Below, in pieces: positions 1 to 11,600 of a DNA stretch of 64,000 bases (position 1 is its first letter; every line of letters starts with the position of its first letter). The stretch spans positions 26,459,217 through 26,523,216 of the forward strand of contig JASEVX010000012.1 of assembly GCA_031761405.1 (NCBI GenBank). The letters run 5' to 3'. The translations under genes and the position numbers were made by a program. This stretch comes from Serripes groenlandicus (Eukaryota > Mollusca > Bivalvia > Cardiida > Cardiidae). Below the pieces are notes generated by a model. The model made no database searches. It was given only the letters and a program-made list of their open reading frames with translations, and was not told the origin of the DNA.

Positions 1-149
1 ATTAATCGAATGTTATGCTAATTTTATTACCATCCGTGGCAGACAGACGTCTGTGTTATCTGATATGTTTTATTGCCAGTTATAGCTCATTTCCGAACTA
101 TCATCTACCCGCATGTATAGCGTTATTCATCGAAAGTGGTAGACCTTAA

Positions 150-462
150 CCCTTTTTCATATACAACCAATATGCCCGCATTTGTAATTATCTAAACACA
201 TCTATGGACAACCTCTATAAATAAAGGAATAGTTATACAAGAGATTGTAAAACATTGAGCAATTGATACCTTTTGCAGTAATGGTTTCAAAGGTCGTCTG
301 AGATTGGAAAACATTGAGCAATTTATACCTTTTGCAGCAATGGTTTCAAAGGTCGTCTGAGATTGGAAAACATTGAGCAATTTATACCTTTTGCAGCAAT
401 GGTTTCAAAGGTCGTCTGCTGCATATGCCTTAGAATGCGTCTGTATGTGGGAAAGAGTTGAT
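150..462. repeat. piggyBac-type MITE (family M1) with internal 61-bp triplication
   Basis: The left end reads TTAA then CCCTTTTTCATATAC and the right end is GTATGTGGGAAAGAGTTGA, the inverted termini of the commonest MITE in this window. TTAA flanks and CCC...GGG ends point to piggyBac mobilisation. Here the interior is a tandem array: a unit of about 61 bp is present three times between about 240 and 420. Confidence 0.75.
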
Positions 463-474
463 TAGAGCCGTCCC

Positions 475-686
475 ACGAGAAAAACAAACATTATGGACTC
501 TGAGTAATGTATCGACCCAGATCAGGCTAATCCGGGCCGACACATTCCGTTCCATGGGGGATAGAGGTATAGAGTAATAACTCCTGAAACAGAAAATCCA
601 CGGGAAGCGAAAAGTTCATGCTTAATCTGATCCGGATCGATACTTTACGCAGAGTCCACAATGTTGGTTTTCTCGTGGGACGACTC
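475..686. repeat. MITE family M3 (GAGCCGTCCCACGAGAAAA termini)
   Basis: The element starts GAGCCGTCCCACGAGAAAA and ends with the inverse (TTTTCTCGTGGGACGACTC). Sub-terminal inverted segments (near-complementary ATCGACCCAGATCAG and CTGATCCGGATCGAT) form a long hairpin. Relatives lie at 13733, 27822, 29455, 30990 and 63204. It is noncoding and its superfamily is not identified. Confidence 0.7.
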
Positions 687-732
687 AAATTTAGTTATAC
701 GACCTCTCACTAGGAAGTCATGAAGTTTACAT

Positions 733-978
733 CGAGGGCTTGGCGTGAAACGGTTGTAACTTAAATTGGTATTTTTTTACCAAGGTTAATCACCTCGCCA
801 TAAAGTCGTTATAAGCGTTAAATCATTTTACTTGGTAAACAATGGAAATTTAGGTGCCATTGCTCGTTCTGAGCAATGGCACCTAAATTTGCATTGTTTA
901 CAAAGGGGTCAAAATTGCCCCTAAACCAGGGTTTTCAAAATAGGTTTTTAGTTACAACCGTTTCACGCCAAGCCCTCG
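733..978. repeat. Foldback MITE with ACAT target duplication
   Basis: The 28-bp termini are perfect inverted repeats beginning CGAGGGCTTGGCGTGAAACG. The flanks carry a 4-bp direct repeat ACAT (729-732 and 979-982). The centre is a second hairpin (GTGCCATTGCTC ... GAGCAATGGCAC). This is the only copy seen in the window. Confidence 0.75.
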
Positions 979-1539
979 ACATGTATGACATGCTATTTAA
1001 CTAATTATTCGTAAAAAAGAAACATCTCATTATCTCAATAACTTAGATGTATTTAATTTAGGAAGATATTTCTTTCACTTAACGAGATATCTCGATTGTT
1101 TTAGAAGACATATCTCCTATGCATAGCTTTATTTTTATTTAAAGCGAGTCTCTCTAAATATGAGATGTGTTTCTCAAATTATTTTATTGATTGATTGATT
1201 GATTGAAAAGGGATTAACATCGTTTTCAACAAGTTTTCAGTCATATCACGACAGCCAGTTCACCTACTCTTTCACTCAAATTAATGGAGATATCTATTTT
1301 GAATTAAAGAAAGTTGCTTAGATTCATGAACTATCTATAAACGTAAGCTACATCTATAAAGTATGGTTATATAGTTATCTCTATAAGTTAAAGGGATATT
1401 TCTTTTACTAATGCTTAGTAAAAACGGTTTGTTATGAAGGTTCAGCATGTGGAAGGCTGCTTACTATCATGAGGTTTGGCCATTGAAACCCGATATCGAG
1501 AAAACTGTTCTTTTTAGAGTAGATCCAGATTGGAACGTG
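979..1539. other. Intergenic; contains a SINE 3' tail fragment
   Basis: The stretch is AT-rich, with no coding signal. Around 1185-1270 is an antisense SINE tail: ATTGATTGATTGATTG, then the complement of the GCCGTGATATGACTGAAAA motif found at other SINE 3' ends in this window. Confidence 0.5.
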
Positions 1540-4500
1540 AGAAGTTAGATAATAGGGATATAGGCGACATCTTGGAACCGCTTTGGCGTTTCCATGGCGG
1601 TTCTATGACGGTTCCAAGATGGCTGCCGTGTTTCGGCGGTTCTGTAACGGTTCCAAGATGGCTACCACGGCGGTTCTATAACGGTTCAACAATGATTATC
1701 ATGTTTTCAATCAATGAAATTGATATATTTGTTTTTAACATAGTTCATTGACTAGATATTTCAAAACTTATTGTAGAAAAAGGAGCCAGTCATCAATGCT
1801 TATACTGTTCAAACAGAAGATTGTTTAACACCATATAAAAGCGAAAGAATGTTAAAGTCGTCATGAAGGAAAGGATCAATTACACCTTAAGAGTTTTAGA
1901 ACCGTCGATACGAATCTAACATTTCTCATTCTATAATTATGTGAAGGTTCAATAGTTAACCTTTAGATAACCATCTCAATTCCACCACTGATCTCTATAA
2001 TCAGTCATACACCCTTCTACGGGTGTAGTATGAGACCAATCAATACAGTTTTCCATTTTTGAAATTTCGTTAGGAGTCCTTTCGTATGTTTTTCACGATG
2101 CACTGTCTAATCAGGATGTCCATGAGAAAAATGTATACGTTGAGTTTTACGATCAGTGGAGATCCAGAGTATACAGTGCGTTCTGAAAAATACACGAAGT
2201 GACTCTTATCGAAATTGAATGAATATGACACTCAATGCATCAAATTGAACCATTGTCGCTGGTTCAATAATTTACATGAAGATTAAACATTGATCTTCAT
2301 AAACTATGAAATTTCTTTAAAATAAACATACATTAAGGTATGGGTCTATAAATTGTTGAAAGCATCCTTAAATTAAAAAATGCTTCAATCAATTTACTTT
2401 TTTCCTTCTATATCAAGAAAACTTTATGGGTATACTAGAACACCTTTTATGATGGAAAAGGTTCAAAGTTTATCGACATTGTATTATCTATTTTCTCCAT
2501 CTTTCAACTTTCTTTTGAAATTCAATGTTCTTTGTTATAGTTCAGGTAGTATAAAATTACAGACTGGTCACTAAAGGTTCGATCTTTACGGTTACGACGC
2601 TCAGACGTTTTTTTATGTTGGAGTTGATCCTTCATACTCACTCAACAATGACTTTGCGTGTGGTGTGGCAGAAACAGTCTTCAACTTTAAGGACTAACAA
2701 TGGAAAGTAAGATTCAGTTTTTTGTTTAAACATTTATAAACAAAAAATACCAACAATACAGAAATACGAAAGTTAAACCATTCTTTTATTATTTCCTTTA
2801 ACAGATTAATAATTGATAACATATGACAGCAAGAATGTTTTAATAGAATCTAAAAAAAAAAAAAAAACAAGTGAAATGGAAATATGATCAAAACATTGTG
2901 GAAAAACGAAACAAGTGAAATAGAAATATGATCAAAACATTCAGAAAACGAGACAAGTGTTATTTTAAGTTATGAATATTATCTATGAACAAAATGGTTT
3001 TAAATGGTTCAAGATAAAAAAAAAAAAAAAATATATATATATATACAATCAGTCTTATAGTTTTTATAACAAGTTTTAAAGAAACAAATATGTATATATA
3101 ACACATTTCCTGAGATTTTAACAAAGATAAACAATACTGATTCTTATTAACAACATTGTCACATCATTGCTCTTTTTACCACAATGTTCTAAAAACATTG
3201 TGGTAAAAAGAGCAATGATATCATAAGTTTTAAGACAGCAATTTCAAGTTTCATCTCCTGAGTATAATAAAAAATACTGATTCTTTTTTACAACTTTACG
3301 ACATCATTTCTTCTTTTACCATAATGTTCTAAAAACATTGTGGTAAAAAGAGCAATGATATCATAAGTTTCCTGTATCTTGCGAACGTAATTCGCTCAAT
3401 CATCTCATTTGGAACTGTAAAACGCTATGTCGTATAACTATCGATGCGAGATCAATCTAAAAAACTTCCATTTTCTACACAATCATGGTTCATTTCAATG
3501 CTTATTACAATGTTTATCAACAACGCAATTATCAAGTTATACAACGCCATTTTTGAAATGTTTACATAATTGGTATGGAATAAAACACAAGACGAATTAG
3601 GAGAGTATCGGAATTAAGGCTTAGTCTAAAACTCTATCAAATAGACTATATCGGAATATTATCATATTTATTTGAGACAAAAGAATTGCTTGAGATAAAG
3701 AATCTCTATTTAATTCTAAATATGTCATTATCAACACCGTCTCTTTCTCTTATTACAACTTCGGGGTGGTTTGGAAGGGGATTCATCTTAGTCTTCACTT
3801 ATTATAATAAGTATTGAAACTAAAACTGATATGATCAAACCACACCGTATCTTTCTCTTATTACAACTTCGGGGTGGTTTGGAAGGGGACTCATCTTAGT
3901 CTTCAATTATTATAATAACTATTGAAACTAAAACTGATATGATCAAACCTTGCTTTGGTTAGATACTCAATGAGTGAGAACGAAGGTATTTACGCGCGTT
4001 GTGAGTCTATAGAAATAGAAATGTGACATTTAACGGCTAAGGTTAATTAACGCAACAAATCATGGTCATTATGAGTCACTGAATCATACAGCAATTTTCA
4101 ATTTATAGATGTTCTAATTGTATTTGAGTGTTAATTTCAGCCAATCAATGAACTCAAAAAGTTTTACAATGGACTTCATGAGTCTGTCATTATCCTATAG
4201 CATTACGGTATTAACTTTGACCAATAGGAATCATCAAAAATAATGAATAAAAAGCACAATTTATAATGTTTAAGACCCACTCTATTCCAACTTCTCTCCG
4301 GATTGTAAAAGTGTACTTAAGAAGTTTGAATTAGTTTTTTTAAATGTCTTTCCAAATTAAAAAAGTTTATAACGGGGATGCCATTTGCTTTACCCCGTTC
4401 AATGGCGATTTGTATTGCCATCTTTCTGATAAGAAGCATTGTTTCGACAGCCCTGGCGGCAAATTTGATGTGTCAAAATCTAAAAATGTTTCTTTTAATG

Positions 4501-5087
4501 TTAGTGAAATAAAAGAATTGATTCCGTTGTTACAATCGACAAACACAATTTATGAATTGTGCTTTAAATCAAAGGTAAGATGTTTTTTCTTCTATTTTTT
4601 GAGTTTTAGATATGTCTTGTGTTATGAGGGTTTTCATTAGTATTTGCGTTATATAGCAATAAACAATTCATCCAATCGTGTTTCCTAAACTCCACATAAC
4701 AGTTTTTCTAAAGCAATCAGTTGCTTTTTCTTTATAGATATTACATTAATGTTTATCAATCAGTGATGTAAGGATGTTAAATGAGTCATGGTTTAAACTC
4801 AGAACCATAGGATTGATAGTCACCACTTTTACTCACAAACTATCAGAACTCGTCAACATCAAATAATCGAATAAGATATAACAAAGACCTAATAACACAT
4901 TCATGTGTTATTAGGTCTTTGGATATAAACAAAGAGTAGCGTCACTTTTTTTTACAACTTTTTTATAACTGATATGTTCTTTTCCAGATAGAAGAGGAGA
5001 AACAGGAGACTGTGTTTGCTACCATACCAGTACCAGTACCATACCAGTACCAGTACATACCAGTAACGCTTCCTTCGACTCCATGTC
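1540..5087 (+). repeat. Left inverted arm of the Polinton derivative
   Basis: The arm is inverted with respect to 6354-11164. Near the tip it has GGCGGTTCTATGACGG-like subrepeats, which reappear inverted at 11020-11140. It contains two tandem hairpin units (3110-3380), a duplicated segment of about 105 bp (3735-3950) and an intact two-exon gene. Bases of about 3948-4341 have no counterpart in the right arm. Confidence 0.8.
3110..3380. repeat. Tandem hairpin repeats in left arm
   Basis: Two tandem units each hold an inverted repeat around CATTGCTCTTTTTACCACAA and its complement, separated by a short TTCTAAAAA-type loop. The right arm has four related units at 7490-8045, so copy number changed after the arms formed or in one arm only. 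Confidence 0.7.
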
Positions 5088-5116
5088 AATCAAATGAAAC
5101 GGTGATATATTCATAA
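4344..5116 (+). CDS. Two-exon Polinton-arm gene, unknown function (left copy, open)
   Basis: Exon 1 (4344-4574, 77 codons) starts MSFQIKKVYNGDAICF and ends at AAG|GTAAGA. Exon 2 (4988-5116) follows a TTTTCCAG acceptor and reads in the same phase to TAA, adding 42 residues, so the predicted protein is 119 aa. The C-terminal part is rich in Pro, Val, Tyr and Gln (ATIPVPVPYQYQYIPVT), which comes from a short ACCAGT repeat. No family is recognised, and no signal peptide or membrane segment is visible. The gene lies on the arm and has an inverted partner at about 6380-7030, which shares exon and splice layout but is frameshifted. It could be a divergent small Polinton protein or a captured host fragment. 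The gene model rests on splice consensus and reading phase only. Confidence 0.5.
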
Positions 5117-5117
5117 T

Positions 5118-5168
5118 AATAACAATAATAATAATAATAATAAAGATTTATTTAAAAGAAATATATAT
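5118..5168. repeat. AT-rich microsatellite at the arm/core boundary
   Basis: An (AAT)n tract followed by AT dinucleotides sits just inside the end of the left arm. Confidence 0.6.
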
Positions 5169-5388
5169 ATATATAATTCAGACTTCGAAACATCTCACCT
5201 GCTCATTGATAATTATATACTATGTTCATAACCAAGTTCGTACACATAAACTTTCTATTTTATTTTTTCGATTAAATATATAACAAAACTGGTTGCTTCA
5301 TAGTTAGTTCTTTATGATTGATATAATAAGGGTTTATTTTCCGACCTGCCATTAAGATTTTAATCAAAAGCGTTATTTACCCATAGCA

Positions 5389-6353
5389 TTGTTCTTTCCA
5401 CAGAAACATCAAAGTCCTGAACCACAAGCTGTTACAATCAAACCCCTATTAGAACTACATAGGATCTTAGAGTTTGAACAAGAAGCCTTTATGAAAATAT
5501 ATGTAGAATTCAATGCTAAGATGAGGCAGAGAGCTAAATCTACGTTTGAGAAGAATTCCTACAAACTGATGAATAATTCGGTTTTTGGTAAGTAGATAAT
5601 CAAATTAATAATGTATTTGTTTATGGAAATATTTATTATTAAAATGATATTAATTAATTAAAAAAAAAAGTTATTGTTATAAATAAAACTTGCTCTTACC
5701 TTATTTCAAATTATTTATAATCTCTATATCAAGACATCACATGGTTTTTATTCTTTATGCATGTCTTGTTAGATATCAATGTAGATAAATATCTTATACA
5801 TTACTTACAAGTCTCTCATCAAACCTTTTACACACTCTCATTTCAGGAAAAACATGGAATGTGTGAGAAAACATCGCTCTGTAGAACTATATGCCATACC
5901 GAGAAACGCTTGAAGAAACTCTCTGCGAAACCAACTTACAAGGCACACAGAATTTTTTCGGAAGATCTTGTTGGCGTGGAACTAAGTAGATTAAAGGTTA
6001 AACTACAAAAAACAATCTATATATTATATGGTGATAAAGTTCACTTACAAATGACAGACACTGATTCATTTCTGATTGGTTGTGAAACTAACGATATTTT
6101 TCAAGATATGTATACTAATTCTCATTTGTATGATACTTCAGACTTTCCAAAAGATGATTTTCTTTAAAGTGATATTAATAAAAAGGTTATGGGAAATGAA
6201 AAGTGAAACCAATGAACAATATATCTCTGAATATTGTGGATTGAGATCAAAGTTGTATGCATTCAAATGTGAAGACAAAGAAGAGAAGAGAGCTAAAGTT
6301 GTGGCAAAAGATGTAATTAAAAAAGAATTGAAATTAAAAAATTATAAAGAGTG
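5389..6353 (+). pseudogene. Protein-primed DNA polymerase B (Polinton pPolB) C-terminal fragment, broken
   Basis: The segment resembles the C-terminal half of Polinton family B DNA polymerase. The exon at 5389-5587 ends in the polymerase motif B region (KNSYKLMNNSVFG) at a GTAAGT donor. A second exon starts after TTTCAG at 5847. The text around TEKRLKKL, FSEDLVGVELSRLKVKL and the catalytic TDTDSFL (motif C) is clearly recognisable, followed by DTSDFPKDDF and a terminal GLRSKLYAFKCEDKEEKRAK block near 6240-6310. The reading frame is broken by single-base losses near 5855 and 5898, an in-frame stop at 6165-6167 and another frameshift near 6195. The 5' half of the polymerase (exonuclease and most of the N-terminal region) is absent. 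It cannot be functional. Confidence 0.8.
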
Positions 6354-6379
6354 ACATGGAGTCGACGGAGGCGTTACTG

Positions 6380-7026
6380 GTATGTACTGGTACTGGTATG
6401 GTAGCAAACACAGTCTCCTGTTTCTCCTCTTCTATCTGGAAAAGAACATATCAGTTATAAAAAAGTTGTAAAAAAAGTGACGCTACTCTTTGTTTATACC
6501 GTATTCGATTATTGACGAGTTCTGATAGTTTAGTGAGTAAAAGTGTTGACTATCAATCCTATGGTTCTGAGTTTAAACCATGACTCATTTAACATCCTTA
6601 CATCACTGATTGATAAACATTAATGTAATATCTATAAAGAAAAAGCAACTGATTGCTTTAGAAAAACTGTTATGTGGAGTTTAGGAAACACGATTGGATG
6701 AATTGTTTATTGCTATATAACGCAAATACTAATGAAAACCCTCATAACACAAGACATATCTAAAACTAAAAAAATAGAAGAAAAAACATCTTACCTTTGA
6801 TTTAAAGCACAATTCATAAATTGTGTTTGTCGATTGTAACAACGGAATCAATTCTTTTATTTCACTAACATTAAAATAATTTTTTTTTAGATTTTGACAC
6901 ATCAAATTTGCCGCCAGGGCTGTCGAAACAATGCTTCTTATCAGAAAGATGGCAATACAAATTGCCATTGAACGGGGTAAAGCAAATGGCATCCCCGTTA
7001 TAAGCTTTTTTAATTTGTAAAGACAT
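6380..7026 (-). pseudogene. Right-arm copy of the two-exon gene, frameshifted
   Basis: This is the minus-strand copy of the left-arm gene. Exon 1 runs from an ATG near 7025 down to a GTAAGA donor near 6796; exon 2 follows a CCAG acceptor near 6437. An expanded A-run (about 6878-6888) adds one base relative to the left copy, so the N-terminal and C-terminal parts of exon 1 are in different frames. The Pro/Tyr/Gln tract of exon 2 is also shorter by about 17 bp. Confidence 0.55.
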
Positions 7027-7489
7027 TTTCATATCAGTTTTAGTTTCAATACTTATTATAATAAGTGAAGACTAAGATGAGTCCCCTTCCAAACCACCCC
7101 GAAGTTGTAATAAGAGAAAGAGACGGTGTTGATAATGACATATTTGGAATTAAACAGAGATTCTTTATCTCAAGCAATTCTTTTGTCTCAAATAAATATA
7201 ATTATATACCGATATAGTCTACTTGATAGAGTTTTAGACTAAGCCCTAATTCCGATACTCTCCTAATTCGTCTTGTGTTTTATTCCATACCAATTATGTA
7301 AACATTTCAAAAATGGCGTTGTATAACTTGATAATTGCGTTGTTGATAAACATTGTAATAAGCATTGAAATGAACCATGATTGTGTAGAAAATGGAAGTT
7401 TTTTAGATTGCTCTCGCATCGATAGTTATACGACATAGCGTTTTACAGTTCCAAATGAGATGATTGAGCGAATTACGTTCACAAGATTC

Positions 7490-8045
7490 AGGAGATGAAA
7501 CTTGAAATTGTTGTCTTAAAACTTATGATATCATTGCTCTTTTTACCACAATGTTTTTAGAACATTATGGTAAAAGAAGAAATGATGTCACAAAGTTGTT
7601 AAAAAGAATCAGTATTGTTTATTATACTCCGGAGATGAAACTTGAAATTGTTGTCTTAAAACTTATGATATCATTGCTCTTTTTACCACAATTTTTTTAG
7701 AACATTATGGTAAAAGAAGAAATGATGTCGCAAAGTTGTTAAAAAGAATCAGTATTGTTTATTATACTCAGGAGATGAAACTTGAAATTGTTGTCTTAAA
7801 CCTTATGATATCTATCATTGCTCTTTTTACCACAATGTTTTTAGAACATTATGATAAAAGAAGAAATGATGTCACAAAGTTGTTAAAAAGAATCAGTATT
7901 TTGTATTATACTCAGGAGATGAAACTTGAAATTGCTGTCTTAAAACTTATGATATCATTGCTCTTTTTACCAAAATGTTTTTAGAACATTGTGGTAAAAA
8001 GAGCAATGATGTGACAAAGTTGTTAAAAAGAATCAGTATTATTTA
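7490..8045. repeat. Four tandem hairpin repeats in right arm
   Basis: There are four units of roughly 125-140 bp, each with CATTGCTCTTTTTACCA and its inverse around a TTTTTAGAA loop. Unit boundaries recur at GGAGATGAAACTTGAAATTG. Apparent small ORFs here are products of the repeat. Confidence 0.7.
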
Positions 8046-8610
8046 TCTTTGTTAAAATCTCAGGAAATGTGTTATATATACATATTTGTTTCTTTAAAAC
8101 CTGTTATAAAAACTATAAGACTGGTTGTATATAGATATTATTTTTTATTTATTTTTGTTAAAATCTCAGGGAAGGTGCTATATATACATTTTTGTATGTT
8201 TTCAATCAAAACCTTAGAGAAGGTGCTATAAAAATATGTTTTTGTTATTTTTTTGTTATTTTTTTTTTATATTGAACCATTTAAAACCATTTTGATTATA
8301 GATAATGTTCATAACTTAAAATAACACTTGTCTCGTTTTCGCAATGTTTTGATCATATTTCCATTTCACTTGTTTCGTTTTTCCACAATGTTTTGATCAT
8401 ATTTCCATTTCACTTGTTTTGAAACGAAATAATAAAAGAATGGTTTAACTTTCGTATTTCTGTATTGTTGGTATTTTTTTGTTTATAAATGTTTAAACAA
8501 AAACTGAATCTTACCTTCAATTGTTAGTCCTTAAAGTTGGAGACTGTTTCTGCCACACCACACGCAAAGTCATTGTTGAGTGAGTATGAAGGATCAACTC
8601 CAACATAAAA

Positions 8611-10092
8611 TCAAAGCGCTGATAGCACTGATGAGCGAAGTACCTTCATTGATGTTGACGTGTAACTGTGAAAACCAGCATGACAATAAGTAAAAGACCT
8701 GTCTTAGGTTCAACACATAAGAAATAAATGAATTCTGTGTTACAAAAAAAAATCCTTTAACACTTTCCCTCATACGGCAATTCTGTAGAAGACGACTCTA
8801 AACATATTTTTAAAAAAAATGGGAAATCTCTATATTTGAATGGAAAACATAAGACTAAAAGTTGAAAACAGAGTGTCAAAAGGAGAAATTGCACGTGTTG
8901 TGCAATTCCTCCTTTTGTCACTATGTTTTCAAAAAGCCGTCTGCTGTAGATGCGTCAGAAAGCGTATATATGAGGGAAAGGGTTAAACTTTCTATGACTT
9001 ATTTGTGCGTGCAATGCAGATCCTGATCGGAATACGCAGATGCGCTAATTGACCTTAAAGAATAATTTGAGTATCTGTCCATTCGCAGTAAATAATGCAA
9101 TAACACTACCTTGGTATTATCATGGATAAGTGTATTGTTGTTGAAACAGTTTGACTGTATACACGAATGTAACACATTTTACATCTTATTTGCATCAACA
9201 TATATGGACTTACCCTTATTGTTGAAAGTGCTACTTTTGATACAAAAAAAAGGTTATGCAAAATATTATATTATCCTTGTGTATGTTTATCCGAAAGACA
9301 TTAATTAAACCTTAATTCAAAACACAGAGGAAAATAATACAGGAAGAGACCATTTATTCATGCCCTGCATGACCGCTCTCTGAACTTATTGAGCGAGAAT
9401 CAGTTATATATAATCGAGATAGTAACAGGAGACCTCATAACCGTTTATGATATCTGATAGTTTTACAACTTACTAATCCTTTTTCTTTAAACCGAAATTG
9501 GAGGCCGGATAAGAATAACTGTAGGAAAGTGTGTGATATCTAGAATATTTAATTAATTTTCATGCTACAGGTTTGAGACATTGTGTAAAAGGGAGTATAA
9601 AGTCATTTTGAGTAATTGTTACTTTTTCTAGAAAAGTTTTCAAAATTCACCCGCTTCATTTGTGTCGTATTCTATCATGTAAAGGGTGAACACTGACAGT
9701 TCATTAATGAAAACGTTCGAAGCCTGCCATTTCAAAGTGTTCCTCTGAGTTTATCAGTTTTCTGTGTATATACATTATGATATTATAAAACGTTGTTTAA
9801 AGTGACTGGGTAACTAGTCTACAGTGTGATAATATTGAATGAAATCAAAAGTATTTGACATTGTACATATTGATAACAATCTAGTCCACAGTGGAATTAC
9901 TTTTCGAACTCATTCATGAGGAAGGCAGACTCGGGCAAAAAGGCGTATCGAAAGTAGTGCGATGCGAATGAAAGCCAATCAAATGAAGTAATCTCAAATC
10001 CTTCCGCGGTTGAGTGTGGTTGCAGCATTAAGTTGGATTTTCGAAAGCAGGCATGCTATGAGCTTTCGGATCGCTTCGCGACCCTTCGCTCA
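8611..10092. other. Segment unique to the right arm
   Basis: The arms diverge at a run of T after GACG and rejoin at TTTTATGTTGGAG, so 1.48 kb exists in the right arm only. It holds an M1 MITE (8761-8982) and no recognisable gene. It is either an insertion here or a deletion from the left arm. Confidence 0.6.
8761..8982. repeat. M1 piggyBac-type MITE nested in right Polinton arm
   Basis: The ends are CACTTTCCCTCATACG and TATGAGGGAAAGGG, flanked by TTAA (8757-8760 is TTAA; 8983-8986 is TTAA). The centre is the typical GGAGAAATTGC...GCAATTCCTCC hairpin. Confidence 0.75.
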
Positions 10093-11415
10093 AAAACGTC
10101 TGAGCGTCGTAACCGTAAAGATCGAACCTTTAGTGACCAGTCTGTAATTTTATACTACCTGAACTCTAACAAAGAACATTGAATTTCAAAAGAAAGTTGA
10201 AAGATGGAGAAAATAGATAATACAATGTCGATGAACTTTGAACCTTTTCCATCATAAAAAGTGTTCTAGTATACCCATAAAGTTTTCTTGATATAGAAGG
10301 AAAAAAGTAAATTGATTGAAGCATTTTTTAATTTAAGGATGCTTTCAACAATTTATAGACCCATACCTTAATGTATGTTTATTTTAAAGAAATTTCATAG
10401 TTTATGAAGATCAATGTTTAATCTTCATGTAAATTATTGAACCAGCGACAATGGTTCAATTTGTTGCATTGAGTGTCATATTCATTCAATTTCGATAAGA
10501 GTCACTTCGTGTATTTTTCAGAACGCACTGTATACTCTGGATCTCCACTGATCGTAAAACCCAACTGATACATTTTTCTCATGGACATCCTGATTAGACA
10601 GTGCATCGTGAAAAACATACGAAAGGACTCCTAACGAAATTTCAAAAATGGAAAACTGTATTGATTGGTCTCATACTACACCCGTAGAAGGGTGTTTGAA
10701 TGATTATAGAGATCAGTGGTGGAATTGAGATGGTTATCTAAAGGTTAACTATTGAACCTTCACATAATTATAGAATGAGAAATGTTAGATTCGTATCGAC
10801 GGTTCTAAAACTCTTAAGGTGTAATTGATCCTTTCCTTCATGACGACTTTAACATTCTTTCGCTTTTATATGGTGTTAAACAATCTTCTGTTTGAACAGT
10901 ATAAGCATTGATGACTGGCTCCTTTTTCTACAATAAGTTTTGAAACATCTAGTCAATGAACTATGTTAAAAACAAATATATCAATTTCATTGATTGAAAA
11001 CATGATAATCATTGTTGAACCGTTATAGAACCGCCGTGGTAGCCATCTTGGAACTGTTATAGAACCGCCGAAACACGGCAGCCATCTTGGAACCGTCATA
11101 GAACCGCCATGGAACCGCCAAAGCGGTTCCAAGATGTCGCCTATATCCCTATTATATAACTACTAACGTGCATCTTATTTAGGATATGCAATATTCAAGT
11201 ATTATTTCAATAAGCTTGTTAGAAGCTTTCTTTCAACTTGTGTACATTCTGACAAGTCTGAGCAGATGTACAGGCTAGTCTGACCCTACACTGTTAAGAA
11301 ATAGCAACTTAACCTTAAAATAATAACTCGCAGTGTCTATTTCCTGGATACTAAACCTGCTTTACCATTACTTACTTAACCAGTAATCGCACCAAGAGCT
11401 TGAGAAGATGGTTAA

Positions 11416-11600
11416 CTCTTTTACTGCCGAACTCTTCCATGTTGAAAATTGGACCACTCCACTTTTCATCCAATCATAAATGTTCTAAAATATAATGTAT
11501 AAGTGGCAAACAATGCAGATTTCAGGAGAGACAGCCCATCACGAGCTGTCTCACCTGAATCTGCATTGCTTGCAAAAGCCTTTAATTGCCTTTGGTAGCG
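11416..11600. repeat. MITE family M2
   Basis: TTAA (11412-11415) is followed by CTCTTTTACTGCCGAAC, with the diagnostic internal hairpin GAGACAGCCCATCACGAGCTGTCTC and CTGCATTG repeats. It shares structure with copies at 30688 and 40101. The right end is degraded. Confidence 0.6.

Larger units (their letters stand above)
1540..11164. mobile_element. Polinton/Maverick derivative with giant inverted arms (foldback Polinton)
   Basis: The left end (agaagttagataatagg) and the inverse of the right end (agtagttatataatagg) differ at two positions in 17. Both begin AG, and the element is bracketed by the 6-bp direct repeat AACGTG at 1534-1539 and 11165-11170. Polintons characteristically start with AG and make 6-bp target duplications. 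The inverted arms run from 1540 to about 5087 and from about 6354 to 11164, so only about 1.27 kb lies between them; that core holds a DNA polymerase B remnant. Capsid, ATPase, protease and integrase genes expected of a complete 15-20 kb Polinton were not found, so this is a deletion derivative that cannot move unaided. Arm length differs mainly through an extra 1.48 kb in the right arm, an extra 0.39 kb in the left arm and different tandem-repeat counts. Confidence 0.8.
6354..11164 (-). repeat. Right inverted arm of the Polinton derivative
   Basis: This is the reverse-complement counterpart of 1540-5087. It matches the left arm from the exon 2 region (6354-6490) through the hairpin repeats to the tip. 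It differs by four rather than two hairpin units, by an extra segment at about 8611-10092, and by lacking the duplication at 3735-3950 and the segment at 3948-4341. Confidence 0.8.

Noticed and set aside
2380..2574. 64-codon ORF in the left Polinton arm
   Set aside because: The mirror position in the right arm does not keep the frame and there is no motif; not called as a Polinton gene.
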